Positions 35,560 through 45,186 of a DNA stretch of 64,000 bases are shown piece by piece. The DNA comes from an uncultured Aquimarina sp. (lineage in GTDB: Bacteria > Bacteroidota > Bacteroidia > Flavobacteriales > Flavobacteriaceae). The notes below the pieces were generated by a model that was given only the letters and a program-made list of their open reading frames with translations, was not told the origin of the DNA and did no database searches. The DNA lies in NCBI GenBank assembly GCA_947500845.1, contig CANMTP010000007.1:62001-126000 (forward strand). Direction: 5' to 3'. A program made the translations under genes and the position numbers. Positions within the stretch are counted from its first letter, which is position 1. The number at the start of each line of letters is the position of its first letter.

Positions 35560-36131
35560 ACGCTTAAAATTTCTTTTATTTTCTCTCGAAGCACAGGCAC
35601 TATATCATGATCAAACCAGGGATTTTTGGTAAGCCAAAAACGATTTCTGGGAGATGGATGTGGTAATGGAAAAAAGTTAGGGAAATATTCGTAATATGTT
35701 TTAACTGTTGCTGTTAATGTCTTTTTAGCATCCTCTTTTAAATAATATTTCTGAGCATACTGACCAATAAGAATTATCAATTCGAGAGCAGGCATGTGAT
35801 TAAATAATTGTTGATGCCATAGCGGTGCACATTCTGGTCTTGGCGGCAGATCTCCACTTTTTCCCTTTCCGGGGTAACAAAATCCCATAGGAACGATTGC
35901 TATTTTTGTTTTATCATAAAATAGTTCATTAGTGATATCAAGCCATTTTCGAAGTTGTTTTCCACTAGCATCATCCCATGGGATCCCGGATGCATGAACC
36001 CTGGTGCCTGGTGCCTGCCCTATAATCACAATTTTAGCCTTAGGATGACCAGAAACCACAGGCCTTGGACCCAAGGGCAAGTATTTCTTACACACTTCAC
36101 ATCTATTGATATCTGAAAGTAATTGTTGCAT
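35556..36131 (-). CDS. Uracil-DNA glycosylase family protein, copy 1
   Basis: 191 residues. Motifs: RCEVCKKYLPLGPRP, IIGQAPGTRVHASGIPWDD (motif A GQAPG), VPMGFCYPGKGKSGDLPPRP, and LPHPSPRNRFWLTKNPWFD. The family removes uracil or related bases from DNA. The two Cys near the N-terminus are fewer than the four that hold the iron-sulphur cluster in family 4 enzymes. It starts at the stop of rsmI (TAATG) and is co-transcribed with it. Confidence 0.87.
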   Translation of the reverse strand: MQQLLSDINRCEVCKKYLPLGPRPVVSGHPKAKIVIIGQAPGTRVHASGIPWDDASGKQLRKWLDITNELFYDKTKIAIVPMGFCYPGKGKSGDLPPRPECAPLWHQQLFNHMPALELIILIGQYAQKYYLKEDAKKTLTATVKTYYEYFPNFFPLPHPSPRNRFWLTKNPWFDHDIVPVLREKIKEILSV

Positions 36132-36805
36132 TACTTCTTCTTCCCTTCAAGAATGATTACAATCTCCCCTTTTGGTGGTTTGTTTTTGAAATGCTCTAAA
36201 ACTTCTTTAGCATTGCCTCTGATGGTCTCTTCATGAAGTTTACTTAATTCGCGAGAAACTGAAACCTCTCGATCTTCTCCAAAATATGCTATAAAATTCT
36301 CGAGAGTCTTTACTAATTTATGGGGTGATTCATAAAATATCATGGTTCTGGTTTCTTCTGCTAATAATTTCAATCGGGTTTGTCTTCCTTTCTTTACCGG
36401 TAAGAACCCTTCAAAAACAAATTTATCATTTGGCAAACCGCTATTTACCAATGCAGGTACAAAAGCAGTAGCTCCAGGTAGGCAATCAACCTCAATATCG
36501 TGCTTCACACAGGCACGGGTAAGTAAAAAACCAGGATCACTTATTGCTGGTGTGCCTGCATCACTGATAAGAGCAATAGTCTCTCCACTTTGCAATCTCT
36601 CGACAATACGATCGACTGTTTTATGCTCGTTATGCATGTGATGACTTTGCATAGGAGTGGAGATTTCAAAATGCTTCATTAATTTACCACTGGTGCGAGT
36701 ATCCTCCGCTAAAATTAAATCTACTTCCTTCAGAACTCTTACAGCTCTAAAGGTCATATCTTCAAGATTGCCAATAGGTGTGGGTACAAGGTATAATTTA
36801 GACAT
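36131..36805 (-). CDS. rsmI: 16S rRNA (cytidine1402-2'-O)-methyltransferase
   Basis: I start at MSKLYLVPTPIGNLEDMTFR (36805), the family N-terminus, not at 36850. The 224-residue SAM enzyme has AEDTRTSGKLMKHF, LISDAGTPAISDPG, LPGATAFVPALVNSGLP and EGFLPVKKGRQ, and methylates C1402 in the decoding centre. It is slightly shorter than the E. coli protein because the C-terminal extension is absent, as in other Bacteroidota. Confidence 0.96.
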   Translation of the reverse strand: MSKLYLVPTPIGNLEDMTFRAVRVLKEVDLILAEDTRTSGKLMKHFEISTPMQSHHMHNEHKTVDRIVERLQSGETIALISDAGTPAISDPGFLLTRACVKHDIEVDCLPGATAFVPALVNSGLPNDKFVFEGFLPVKKGRQTRLKLLAEETRTMIFYESPHKLVKTLENFIAYFGEDREVSVSRELSKLHEETIRGNAKEVLEHFKNKPPKGEIVIILEGKKK

Positions 36806-37009
36806 ATGCTGAAATAAAAAGAAACTGTCTAAAAAGTTAATTCTAATCATCCCAAACTTTTACACTGAGCTTGTCAATGTATCGATTCAGGGCCTCATAA
36901 AACTTTGCAATATATAGAAATGAGGTTTTGAAATTGAATTCAGAATGACATGTATTAAGACTTTTTAGATAGCTTCAAAGATAACTTTTTGAATCTTATT
37001 TGAGAAGCG
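36806..37009. repeat. Decayed intergenic repeat region
   Basis: Contains CACTGAGCTTGTC (36863-36875) of the TCCTGAG...GAAGGA family and an inverted pair CCTCAT / ATGAGG at 36893-36898 and 36920-36925. No gene is seen. Confidence 0.4.
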
Positions 37010-37366
37010 CTAGGGCCTTACTTTTTTTCCTAAAAAATAAGACGTGAGTAACAAAATCAATGCTACCAGTGCTCCTCCCAATTCTCCATCGCCTGCTTGC
37101 TGATGCGCAAAAAATGCCAGTATAAAATTAAAGAAAAAACCTGCATACGCCCATTCTTTTAATGTTTTCCATGTATTTAATAGAATGACAATTATTCCTG
37201 ATAGCTTTAAAATAGCTAACGGGTAAATAACATAACTGGGATAATTAAACGAGGTGAATGTTTGTGAAATTTCTTCGTGATTGAAAAAATACATTGCCGC
37301 AGAAAACAACATTAATGCAGATAACAATCCGGTAGCGATCCAATAAATGATTTTCATGTTAGTCAA
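37010..37366 (-). CDS. DoxX-like membrane protein
   Basis: The 118-residue protein has four membrane helices (about residues 6-24, 42-64, 70-88, 97-113) in the DoxX pattern, with LSALMLFSAAMYFFNHEE and YPLAILKLSGIIVILLNTW as typical segments. The role is uncertain; family members link to thiosulphate or redox metabolism. Confidence 0.8.
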   Translation of the reverse strand: MTNMKIIYWIATGLLSALMLFSAAMYFFNHEEISQTFTSFNYPSYVIYPLAILKLSGIIVILLNTWKTLKEWAYAGFFFNFILAFFAHQQAGDGELGGALVALILLLTSYFLGKKVRP

Positions 37367-37375
37367 ATGTAGTAT

Positions 37376-38170
37376 TTAATGTTCAAACTTACTAAGCACC
37401 ACATCCATAAATCGCTCTTCGTATTCTTCTTTACTTTCCCAGTTATTATAGTCTGGTTTTACCATGGTTGCGATAAAGTCTTGTGCTTCGTTTTTGCTTC
37501 TCATGGTGCCTAACTGAGAAAGGACCCTATTATAATCAGGTGCGCTTCCTTCAAAAAGATATTTTATAAACGCTAATCGATCATTTAATCCTATATGAAT
37601 ATCTTTTCGCAGCTGATCATTTATAGACTTAGGTTTTTCATCCTGATTCACCACATCAGAATCAGATTTAATCTGGTGCTCTAACGTTTTATCTATTTCT
37701 CTTTTCTCTTGTACAGATTCTGAAAATGAAGTACCTTCTTGTACTATTGCCGAAGCTGGCACAAAAAGATCTTCACTTACCCGGGCATTTATCTCTTCTA
37801 TAACCAGTTCGGGTTTGTTTTCTGAATTTGGAATTTCTTCTGTTTTTTCTTCAGGTTCAAACAGTTGCTCTGAAGATTTCTCTTCCTCTGGTTCTTCTAC
37901 TATTAAATCGTCTTGTTTAGGTTCGATAATAGCTTTAATTTTTTCGCGCACTTCCTTTAATTCATCCGACTCATCCTTATCCAAAGCTGCCCTTACCTGT
38001 CCAATGGTAGGCTGCGGTCCGGCAAAATGTGATTCAGAAAAATTAAGTATCGTTAACTTTTCATAAAGCTGTCTGGCCTCTTCCTGAAGCTGGGACAGCG
38101 TAGCTCTATCTTTTAGTTGTAAAATTCTATGAGCAATACTTATAAGTTCCGCTTCCAATTTCTTCTTCAT
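37376..38170 (-). CDS. Hypothetical acidic protein, Flavobacteriaceae-conserved type
   Basis: The 264-residue protein has an N-terminal helical part (about 1-45), a long Glu/Lys-rich and probably disordered centre (about 75-175), and a conserved-looking C-terminal domain with HIGLNDRLAFIKYLFEGSAP and LGTMRSKNEAQDFIATMVKP. I remember this C-terminal pattern from flavobacterial genomes, without known function. It is divergent from tdk. Confidence 0.7.
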   Translation of the reverse strand: MKKKLEAELISIAHRILQLKDRATLSQLQEEARQLYEKLTILNFSESHFAGPQPTIGQVRAALDKDESDELKEVREKIKAIIEPKQDDLIVEEPEEEKSSEQLFEPEEKTEEIPNSENKPELVIEEINARVSEDLFVPASAIVQEGTSFSESVQEKREIDKTLEHQIKSDSDVVNQDEKPKSINDQLRKDIHIGLNDRLAFIKYLFEGSAPDYNRVLSQLGTMRSKNEAQDFIATMVKPDYNNWESKEEYEERFMDVVLSKFEH

Positions 38171-38277
38171 AACTTTCTTATTGGTTTATAATACTGCTTT
38201 TTGTTTTTTAATAAATTTACCCCATCTTTAGCAAAAGGAGAAAGGGGTTTCTTTTAATTGATTCTGAAAAATACAAA

Positions 38278-38916
38278 ATGTTTCTCGAAAATACGGTAAA
38301 TCATAAAGAGCAATTTGGGTGGATAGAGGTAATCTGTGGTTCTATGTTTTCAGGAAAAACCGAAGAATTGATTCGCAGATTAAAGCGCGCTCAATTTGCG
38401 AAGCAAAAAGTTGAAATATTTAAACCCGCTATTGATATACGTTATGATGATGAGATGGTGGTTTCTCATGATGCCAACGAAATTCGCTCTACTCCTGTTC
38501 CTGCAGCAGCAAATATTAGAATACTTGCAGACACATGTGATGTTGTGGGAATAGACGAAGCACAATTTTTTGATGACGAAATTATAGCTGTTTGTAATGA
38601 TCTTGCCAACAAAGGTATTCGTGTAATTGTAGCTGGATTAGATATGGATTTTAAAGGAAATCCATTTGGACCCATGCCTGCTCTCATGGCAACTGCAGAG
38701 TACGTGACCAAAGTACATGCGGTTTGCACCAGAACAGGTAATCTGGCGCAGTTTAGTTATCGGAAATCAAGAAAAGATGATCTTGTTTTGTTAGGTGAAA
38801 CTGAAGAGTATGAGCCTTTAAGCAGGGCCGCTTATTATAAAGCAATGCTTAGAGAAAAGGTGAACAAAATGGAGGTAAAAGATCCTGAAGAAATATCCAA
38901 AAAATCTGATGAGTAG
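38278..38916 (+). CDS. tdk: Thymidine kinase
   Basis: The enzyme salvages thymidine. The 212-residue protein has the P-loop [31 protein letters not shown] with catalytic Glu, and [16 protein letters not shown]. In the C-terminal lasso only one Cys (CTRTGN) of the usual four zinc-binding Cys remains, with [12 protein letters not shown] where a Cys pair usually sits; the zinc site is thus lost, as in other Bacteroidota. It overlaps alr by eight bases. Confidence 0.95.
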   Translation: MFLENTVNHKEQFGWIEVICGSMFSGKTEELIRRLKRAQFAKQKVEIFKPAIDIRYDDEMVVSHDANEIRSTPVPAAANIRILADTCDVVGIDEAQFFDDEIIAVCNDLANKGIRVIVAGLDMDFKGNPFGPMPALMATAEYVTKVHAVCTRTGNLAQFSYRKSRKDDLVLLGETEEYEPLSRAAYYKAMLREKVNKMEVKDPEEISKKSDE

Positions 38917-40021
38917 TATAAAAGAAACCATATTAGAGATTAATCTGGCTCATCTCACTCATAATTTCAAATATCTTAAAAGTAAGGTGGCTGATCATGT
39001 AAAGATATTAGCGGTAGTAAAAGCTTCTGGCTATGGAAGTGATGCAGTCGCAATTGCTAAGCATCTTGAAAAAATTGGAGCAGATTATTTTGCCGTAGCA
39101 TACGTTTCTGAAGGCATAGTACTACGCCAATCAGGGGTGAAAACCCCAATTTTGGTACTACATCCACAACCAGTAAATTTTCCAAAATTAATTGATTATC
39201 AGTTAGAACCAAGTTTATATAGTTCTAGAACACTTAAACAATTTATTAAGATCAGCTCTTTGCTTAATGAAAAAGACTACCCTATTCATATTAAATTCAA
39301 TACAGGATTAAATCGAATAGGTTTCTTAGAAAATGATGTAGATCTTGTTATGGAGCAAGTTAATAACACAGATGCTGTAAGAATCGTTTCTTTACTTTCT
39401 CACCTAGCGGCTAGCGAAGATCATGATGAAAGAGACTTCACTATAGGGCAAATTAATTCCTTTAAAAAAATTACTGAAGAAATGAGGTCCAAATTGGGAT
39501 ATAACCCAATTGTACACCAATCAAATACTTCTGGCATTCTTAACTATCCAGAAGCACATTTTAATATGGTCCGTACCGGTATTGGACTTTATGGTTATGG
39601 CAATGAAGCAAAATATGATCATGAACTAAAACCTGTCGCATCTTTAAAATCAGTGATTTCACAAATCCATAGACTAGAGCCAGGTGAATCATTAGGGTAT
39701 AATAGAGCTTTTAAAGCAACCGATTTTACCAAAACGGCCACTATCCCTATTGGTCATGCAGACGGTATTAGTAGACAATATGGTAATAAAAAAGGATTTG
39801 TAACCATAAATAATAAACGCGCCTACATACTCGGCAATGTTTGTATGGATATGATTATGGTCGATATTACCCGTATTGATTGTAAAGAAGGAGATGAGGT
39901 CATTATTTTTGATGCAAATTCAAATGCAGCTAAAATAGCAGAATATTCAGGGACGATTTCGTATGAATTACTTACGGCAATATCTCCTAGAGTAAAACGA
40001 ACAATCATCGATGAAAATTGA
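38909..40021 (+). CDS. alr: Alanine racemase
   Basis: This PLP enzyme makes D-alanine for the cell wall. The 370-residue protein has the PLP lysine in [13 protein letters not shown] (usual form KANAYGHG), [12 protein letters not shown], the substrate region LGYNRAF and the second-subunit tyrosine segment [11 protein letters not shown]. Length and order are normal. It overlaps tdk by eight bases. Confidence 0.95.
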   Translation: MSSIKETILEINLAHLTHNFKYLKSKVADHVKILAVVKASGYGSDAVAIAKHLEKIGADYFAVAYVSEGIVLRQSGVKTPILVLHPQPVNFPKLIDYQLEPSLYSSRTLKQFIKISSLLNEKDYPIHIKFNTGLNRIGFLENDVDLVMEQVNNTDAVRIVSLLSHLAASEDHDERDFTIGQINSFKKITEEMRSKLGYNPIVHQSNTSGILNYPEAHFNMVRTGIGLYGYGNEAKYDHELKPVASLKSVISQIHRLEPGESLGYNRAFKATDFTKTATIPIGHADGISRQYGNKKGFVTINNKRAYILGNVCMDMIMVDITRIDCKEGDEVIIFDANSNAAKIAEYSGTISYELLTAISPRVKRTIIDEN

Positions 40022-40122
40022 CTTTTATCGAAAAACATTGCATATCTGAGGGTCTGGTTTCTACTGAAGTCTCTAAATTTTTGTTAAATTTGACTGATAC
40101 TAATCATCTAAATTAAAATATT

Positions 40123-40548
40123 ATGGGATTTTTTAAAGATTTTAAATCCTTCTTAATGAAGGGAGATATTGTTGCTCTCGCTACGGCAGTTATTATTGGA
40201 GGGGCATTTAATAAAATTGTGGGCTCATTGGTTGCAGATGTAATTATGCCACTAGTAGGACTTATTTTGCAAGGTCAACACGTTAGTAATCTTTTTATAC
40301 CTCTTGATGGTAGCAATCCTGATACAATAGCAGCAGCCAAAGAGGCTAATGCCGCAATCTTGACTTATGGTAATTTCATTCAAGCTATTATTGATTTTGT
40401 AATTGTTGGGTTTGTAATTTTCATTTTCTTAAAAGGATATGAAAAAACCAAAAAGAAAAAGGAAGAAGCTCCAGCAACTCCGGCAGGACCTTCAGAAACA
40501 GAATTACTTACTGAAATAAGAGATTTGCTTAAAAAACAACAATCTTAA
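40123..40548 (+). CDS. mscL: Large-conductance mechanosensitive channel
   Basis: The channel releases solutes on hypo-osmotic shock. The 141-residue protein starts with the amphipathic [15 protein letters not shown], then TM1 [20 protein letters not shown], the periplasmic loop, TM2 near residues 85-108, and the charged C-terminal helix [16 protein letters not shown]. Followed by a strong terminator. Confidence 0.96.
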   Translation: MGFFKDFKSFLMKGDIVALATAVIIGGAFNKIVGSLVADVIMPLVGLILQGQHVSNLFIPLDGSNPDTIAAAKEANAAILTYGNFIQAIIDFVIVGFVIFIFLKGYEKTKKKKEEAPATPAGPSETELLTEIRDLLKKQQS

Positions 40549-40593
40549 AAGTGAATTATCTATAGCTACCGCTATACTACATATTCTAACTAA

Positions 40594-40622
40594 ACCACCC
40601 TCAAATTAGGGTGGTCTTTTTT
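40594..40622 (+). terminator. Terminator after mscL
   Basis: ACCACCCT and AGGGTGGT form an 8-bp stem with a 6-base loop and a T run. Confidence 0.9.
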
Positions 40623-40814
40623 ATAATCGGTTATATATTTAACAATTCATACGAATATTTACATTTTTTGTACAAATGCTTGCTATATTGGAAATATTCC
40701 TCACATTTGCTGGAATTTAAAGAGTTTATACGAATTTTGTATACACAAAATATGATCAAAATATAAGCATTAAGATTTCTGCTCCGCGGAAACGAAAACT
40801 ATTATAGATTATTT

Positions 40815-41822
40815 ATGAAAGTAGCTGTTGTAGGTGCTACCGGGTTGGTAGGAACCGTAATGTTAAAAGTATTAGAGGAAAGAAATTTTCCGGTTACAGA
40901 ATTAATCCCTGTAGCCTCTGAAAGATCTGTGGGTAAGAAGATCTCCTATAAAGGAAATGAATATACCATAGTTGGACTTGCTACAGCCATAGAAATGAAA
41001 CCAGATGTTGCTTTATTTTCTGCTGGAGGAAGCACCTCTCAAGAATGGGCACCAAAATTTGCTAAAGCCGATATAACAGTTATTGATAATTCGTCCGCAT
41101 GGAGAATGGATCCAACCAAAAAACTGGTGGTTCCCGAAATAAACGCCAAGGCACTCACCAAAGAAGACAAAATCATTGCAAATCCCAATTGTTCTACCAT
41201 ACAGATGGTATTAGCTTTGAGCCCTTTGCACGATAAATATAAAATCAAACGTGTAGTTGTTTCTACCTACCAATCTATAACCGGTACCGGGATAAAAGCC
41301 GTACAACAATTAGAAAATGAATATGCCGGTGATAAAGGGGAAATGGCTTATCCTTATCCGATTCATCGTAATGCCATACCACATTGTGATGTTTTCCAAG
41401 AAAATGGATATACAAAAGAAGAGATGAAATTGGTAAATGAGACTCAAAAAATTCTTGATGATCGCACGATTGCAGTTACAGCAACTGCAATTAGAATACC
41501 TGTTGTTGGTGGTCATAGCGAAAGTGTGAATCTTGAATTTGAAAACGAATTTAATGAGGGTGATGTAAGAACTCTTTTAAATGAAACACCTGGAATTACA
41601 GTACAAGACAATCCAGATACCAATACATATCCAATGCCAATATATGCTGAAGGGAAGAATGATGTTTTTGTAGGCAGAATTCGTAGAGATTATTCTAGAG
41701 AAAATGCGCTTAATATGTGGATTGTTGCAGATAACCTTCGTAAAGGCGCTGCAACTAATGCTGTGCAAATAGGAGAATATCTATTTGAAAATAACCTCAT
41801 AGGCCAGACTAAGAAACTTTAA
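40815..41822 (+). CDS. asd: Aspartate-semialdehyde dehydrogenase
   Basis: The enzyme reduces aspartyl phosphate on the way to lysine, threonine and methionine. The 335-residue protein has MKVAVVGATGLVGTVMLKVL for NADP, the catalytic Cys in IANPNCSTIQMVLAL, YQSITGTGIKAVQQL, and the His of VVGGHSESVNLEF. Stands alone. Confidence 0.97.
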   Translation: MKVAVVGATGLVGTVMLKVLEERNFPVTELIPVASERSVGKKISYKGNEYTIVGLATAIEMKPDVALFSAGGSTSQEWAPKFAKADITVIDNSSAWRMDPTKKLVVPEINAKALTKEDKIIANPNCSTIQMVLALSPLHDKYKIKRVVVSTYQSITGTGIKAVQQLENEYAGDKGEMAYPYPIHRNAIPHCDVFQENGYTKEEMKLVNETQKILDDRTIAVTATAIRIPVVGGHSESVNLEFENEFNEGDVRTLLNETPGITVQDNPDTNTYPMPIYAEGKNDVFVGRIRRDYSRENALNMWIVADNLRKGAATNAVQIGEYLFENNLIGQTKKL

Positions 41823-41843
41823 AAGACTTTTATTGTAAAATTT

Positions 41844-41895
41844 AGCGTAGTCGAGAAGTAATAGATGTTGTATCTCAATATATTTCGACTACGCT
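41844..41895. repeat. 11-bp inverted repeat between convergent genes
   Basis: AGCGTAGTCGA (41844-41854) and TCGACTACGCT (41885-41895) are perfect inverted copies 30 bases apart, in the 104-base gap between asd and the M14 peptidase gene. It may act as bidirectional terminator or be a dispersed palindrome. Confidence 0.65.
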
Positions 41896-41925
41896 CATTT
41901 AGATTTGTTTTTATTTATCTAAGCA

Positions 41926-44475
41926 TTATTCCTTCTCTACATTAGGCACATTAATATGATTCCCTAAAAAAAGTGCATTTAAAAATAGTCTATTTGTTCC
42001 ATACCACGACCCTCTAAAATTAGGATTGTCGGCAAACATAATCACGCGCCCACCACCCAGTTTACTTACAATTATGGAAGCTGAAGGTTTTAAATAGTTA
42101 TCATAGTTATCGGTAGATACATATCCGTCGATATGAGCATTTTTAGTATATTTAGCCACAGTAGCATACGGGTTCTCACTTGGCGCAATAAATACTTCGT
42201 TATTCTTATATACGGGGACAGATGTATCACGATACCCAAAGCCTAATGGATGTGTGATATCAAGATCAACTTCAAAAATAGCTCCTCCTAAACGTTCTCG
42301 ACCTATATTTTCTCCTGCATCTACATATCGCAGTCTCTCCACTTTTTTATTCTTGGTAGTGTCTTTTTCTTTTTCAGTAAGTTTTTCTTTCACAATCTTC
42401 TTTTCAATGGCCCATTTTGAAGCCCTGGATAGTGTGACCAGCGTATTTCCCTGTGAAATCCAATTTTTTATTTTTTTCTGACGTAAAGAATCTAATACAC
42501 TATATCTTCCGGAGACCATTACCAAGGTATTATAATCATTTAAAGAGATATCATCGAAATCACTTATCTTCAATTTGATAATAGGCATACGAACTCTTGT
42601 ATCTAACAAATGCCAAATCTCTCCTGCTTCATAAGAGCTTACGCCATCGCCTACCAACATTAATGCTTTAGGAATGTCTAATTTCTGAAAATTTCTGCTC
42701 CCCAAATCAATACCAGAGATACTAAATCCCGTATTACTAGCATAAATAGGGACATCATAAGTATCTTGTGCCTCTTTTACAATTGCATAAACTTCATCAT
42801 TAGTATTTTTCTGTCTACTAACGGGAATCATTATGCTACCGTAATTAAAGCTCTTATTTCCTGTTGGTGTGTTTATACTGAAGGGTTTGAATGCAGAAGC
42901 AACCTTCAACCCTTTTGATTGCATAAAATACAAAGCTGCCGGAGCATTATAGTCGTCCCAATCTAGGATATAAGCATAGTCAGATTTTAAAACTTTAGAC
43001 ACATTAACCAATTCATCAGTTGATGTAATTTCTTCTCCTAGATTAGATGACCTTATACCCTTGTATTTCATGTTATAAAAATTAGCAACACTCCAAGCCG
43101 AAGCGTCATAAAATACACTGTCGCGATACTTATTATAAGTTTCAAAAAATGTTTTTACCATTCGTTTTTGAGGTTGTTTTACTGGTACCACAAATCGATC
43201 TCCTTTTTTATAAACTTTAATTTTATGAAGTAATAACTTATCAATAAAAGCTTTGTTTCGGTTATGATCGTACTTGTCACCAAATTCGTAAGCTGTATAA
43301 TCCTTTTTGGCTGTTGTATTAACTGCAGATTTAAAAAAATCCTGCTGGTATTTGCGAAGGGTTCTTTTATTTTCAACCGCAGCTTTTATGGTGGCAATAC
43401 TGGATACATATTGATTACGTATGGTGAAGGGAAAAGATATAGTGCCATACTCGGTATCTTGTAAATGACCCCGCGAGCTAGCCTGTTCAAACAATAACGC
43501 CAAAGCCCCCTGCAAATCGGGATACGATGATCCATACCCGGGATAGGTCCCATCAAAAGCCTCTTTGGTAAAATAAAATGATCCTATATTATCAAGTGCT
43601 TTAGAAAAATAAGGAGCAAATAAATTATTTAAATCTTCGTAATTTTCTTTTGGCATAATGGGATCCTGCGATCCAATCGGTTTCATGGGTTCAAAAAAAT
43701 AGGTGCTATTGGTTCCCATTTCATGAAAATCAGTCACCACATTTGGGTACCATTCGTGATACCAAGCTAGTTTACCACGACTCTCAGGATTAATACCCAG
43801 CAACCAGTCACGGTTAAGGTCAAACCAATAGTGATTGGTACGACCACGGGGCCATCCCTCATTATGTTCTATATCCAAGTTGTCACTCACTAGTGGGTTT
43901 CCTTTAAATTGATTTGCCCATTGTGTATGTCTATCACGTCCATCAGGATTGATTGTGGGATCGATAAATATAATGGCATTTTTGATATAGTTCTGTACTT
44001 CTTGGCTATCAGAAGCCACCAGTGTATATGCCGTTAACATAGCGGCTTCAGAACTTGATGGTTCGTTGCCATGGACGTTATACCCTAATTGAATGAAAAT
44101 AGGTACTGAATCATAATTTGTGGGCGTTAGAGAAGGGTTCGTAAAAGCTAAATGTTCCTGTTTTATTATCGACAGATTGTTTAGATTTTCTGGATCAGAA
44201 ACAGAAAGCATTACCAGTTTTCTATGCTCATGAGTCTTACCATAACTAGTGATCGTAGCTCTTTCAGAAACTTCAGCAAGTTTTTCGAGATATGCTACAA
44301 TTTGATCGTGCCGTGTATGTTGTTGACCTATGGGATATCCCAAAAACTCTTCGGGTGAAGGAACTTGTGAATTAAAAGGAGCCTTGTCCTTAAAAAAATA
44401 TTCTTGCCCTGGTAACGAAAGAACAGAAAGAGTACAAATTAGAAAAGTGAATTGCAAAGAAGTAGAGATCTTCAT
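41926..44475 (-). CDS. Secreted M14 family zinc carboxypeptidase with amidotransferase-like C-terminal domain
   Basis: I start at MKISTSLQFTFLICTLSVLS (44475), a signal peptide; the frame extends to 44586 but hides it. The product is about 849 residues. M14 features: QLGYNVHGNEPSSSEAAML with the first zinc His and Glu, INPDGRDRHT, FDLNRDW, and VVTDFHEMGTNSTYFFEP with the third ligand region. The last 250 residues have a Rossmann-like segment (LVMVSGRYSVLDSL, NWISQGNTLVTLSRAS) that resembles class I amidotransferase-like domains, often degenerate. It is probably periplasmic. Substrate unknown. Confidence 0.85.
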   Translation of the reverse strand: MKISTSLQFTFLICTLSVLSLPGQEYFFKDKAPFNSQVPSPEEFLGYPIGQQHTRHDQIVAYLEKLAEVSERATITSYGKTHEHRKLVMLSVSDPENLNNLSIIKQEHLAFTNPSLTPTNYDSVPIFIQLGYNVHGNEPSSSEAAMLTAYTLVASDSQEVQNYIKNAIIFIDPTINPDGRDRHTQWANQFKGNPLVSDNLDIEHNEGWPRGRTNHYWFDLNRDWLLGINPESRGKLAWYHEWYPNVVTDFHEMGTNSTYFFEPMKPIGSQDPIMPKENYEDLNNLFAPYFSKALDNIGSFYFTKEAFDGTYPGYGSSYPDLQGALALLFEQASSRGHLQDTEYGTISFPFTIRNQYVSSIATIKAAVENKRTLRKYQQDFFKSAVNTTAKKDYTAYEFGDKYDHNRNKAFIDKLLLHKIKVYKKGDRFVVPVKQPQKRMVKTFFETYNKYRDSVFYDASAWSVANFYNMKYKGIRSSNLGEEITSTDELVNVSKVLKSDYAYILDWDDYNAPAALYFMQSKGLKVASAFKPFSINTPTGNKSFNYGSIMIPVSRQKNTNDEVYAIVKEAQDTYDVPIYASNTGFSISGIDLGSRNFQKLDIPKALMLVGDGVSSYEAGEIWHLLDTRVRMPIIKLKISDFDDISLNDYNTLVMVSGRYSVLDSLRQKKIKNWISQGNTLVTLSRASKWAIEKKIVKEKLTEKEKDTTKNKKVERLRYVDAGENIGRERLGGAIFEVDLDITHPLGFGYRDTSVPVYKNNEVFIAPSENPYATVAKYTKNAHIDGYVSTDNYDNYLKPSASIIVSKLGGGRVIMFADNPNFRGSWYGTNRLFLNALFLGNHINVPNVEKE

Positions 44476-45174
44476 AATTAAAATAGTATGAGTTAACATG
44501 TTTACTATTGCGAAAGGTATTTTTTTAAGTTTGGTTTTCCTTGACCTTTGTAAGGTTTTTAACATTTTCAACTCTAGCCAAATCATTTAATCACAAAAAA
44601 TTAGAAATAATAAACACGTTAATTTTAGTTCTAAAGATAGTATTGAGCATGCTGTTATTATAGCCTTTGGGAGTAATAAATGTATTAGATTTTTGCCCGT
44701 TACTAAATTTCTGAAACCAGATACTGAAGTGCTATTTGCTTAATTAGCCTGAAACTACGTTATGAAAAAAGTAGGGCTAGTTGAGGTACTAGTTGAACTT
44801 TTGCTGGTTATTATACCGCGAACCCTTTTCTGAGCCCGTATTAGCTCTTACAACAATAAGTATTGTTATATTTCACTACACTTTGGATACCACATCGATA
44901 GGACCTGCTCCTTTTGTCTTTCGTTTAACTGCTTTCTTGATATTTAAATATTGGGATAATTGTAAAACACTTTTCTAAAATCAAAAAATTTCGTTTCTTA
45001 CAGAAAATTCTGACTGCTCTTAGGTAATTATCCTACAACCCGGTTGCTAAACCCCAAAGCAACACAGAAGAAAACCCCATTTTTTTCTTCATTGGATATT
45101 ATACGGAGCAGTCTTTTTTATACTTTCTTTAGCATTTAGAGTTCCATCTTTTAATAGATTTGTGAAATATTTTA
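44476..45174. other. Gene-free 700-base divergent control region
   Basis: It separates the divergent peptidase genes. Short frames here are unconvincing. A TAGATTTG -7-like box at 45155-45162 may serve the peptidase gene at 45187; no good -33 partner is seen. No repeats or stable hairpins stand out. Confidence 0.45.
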
Positions 45175-45186
45175 ATGAATTCTACT

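Noticed and set aside
44793..44978. Short plus-strand frame in the peptidase control region
   Set aside because: No start context, no domain, hydrophobic in a random way.
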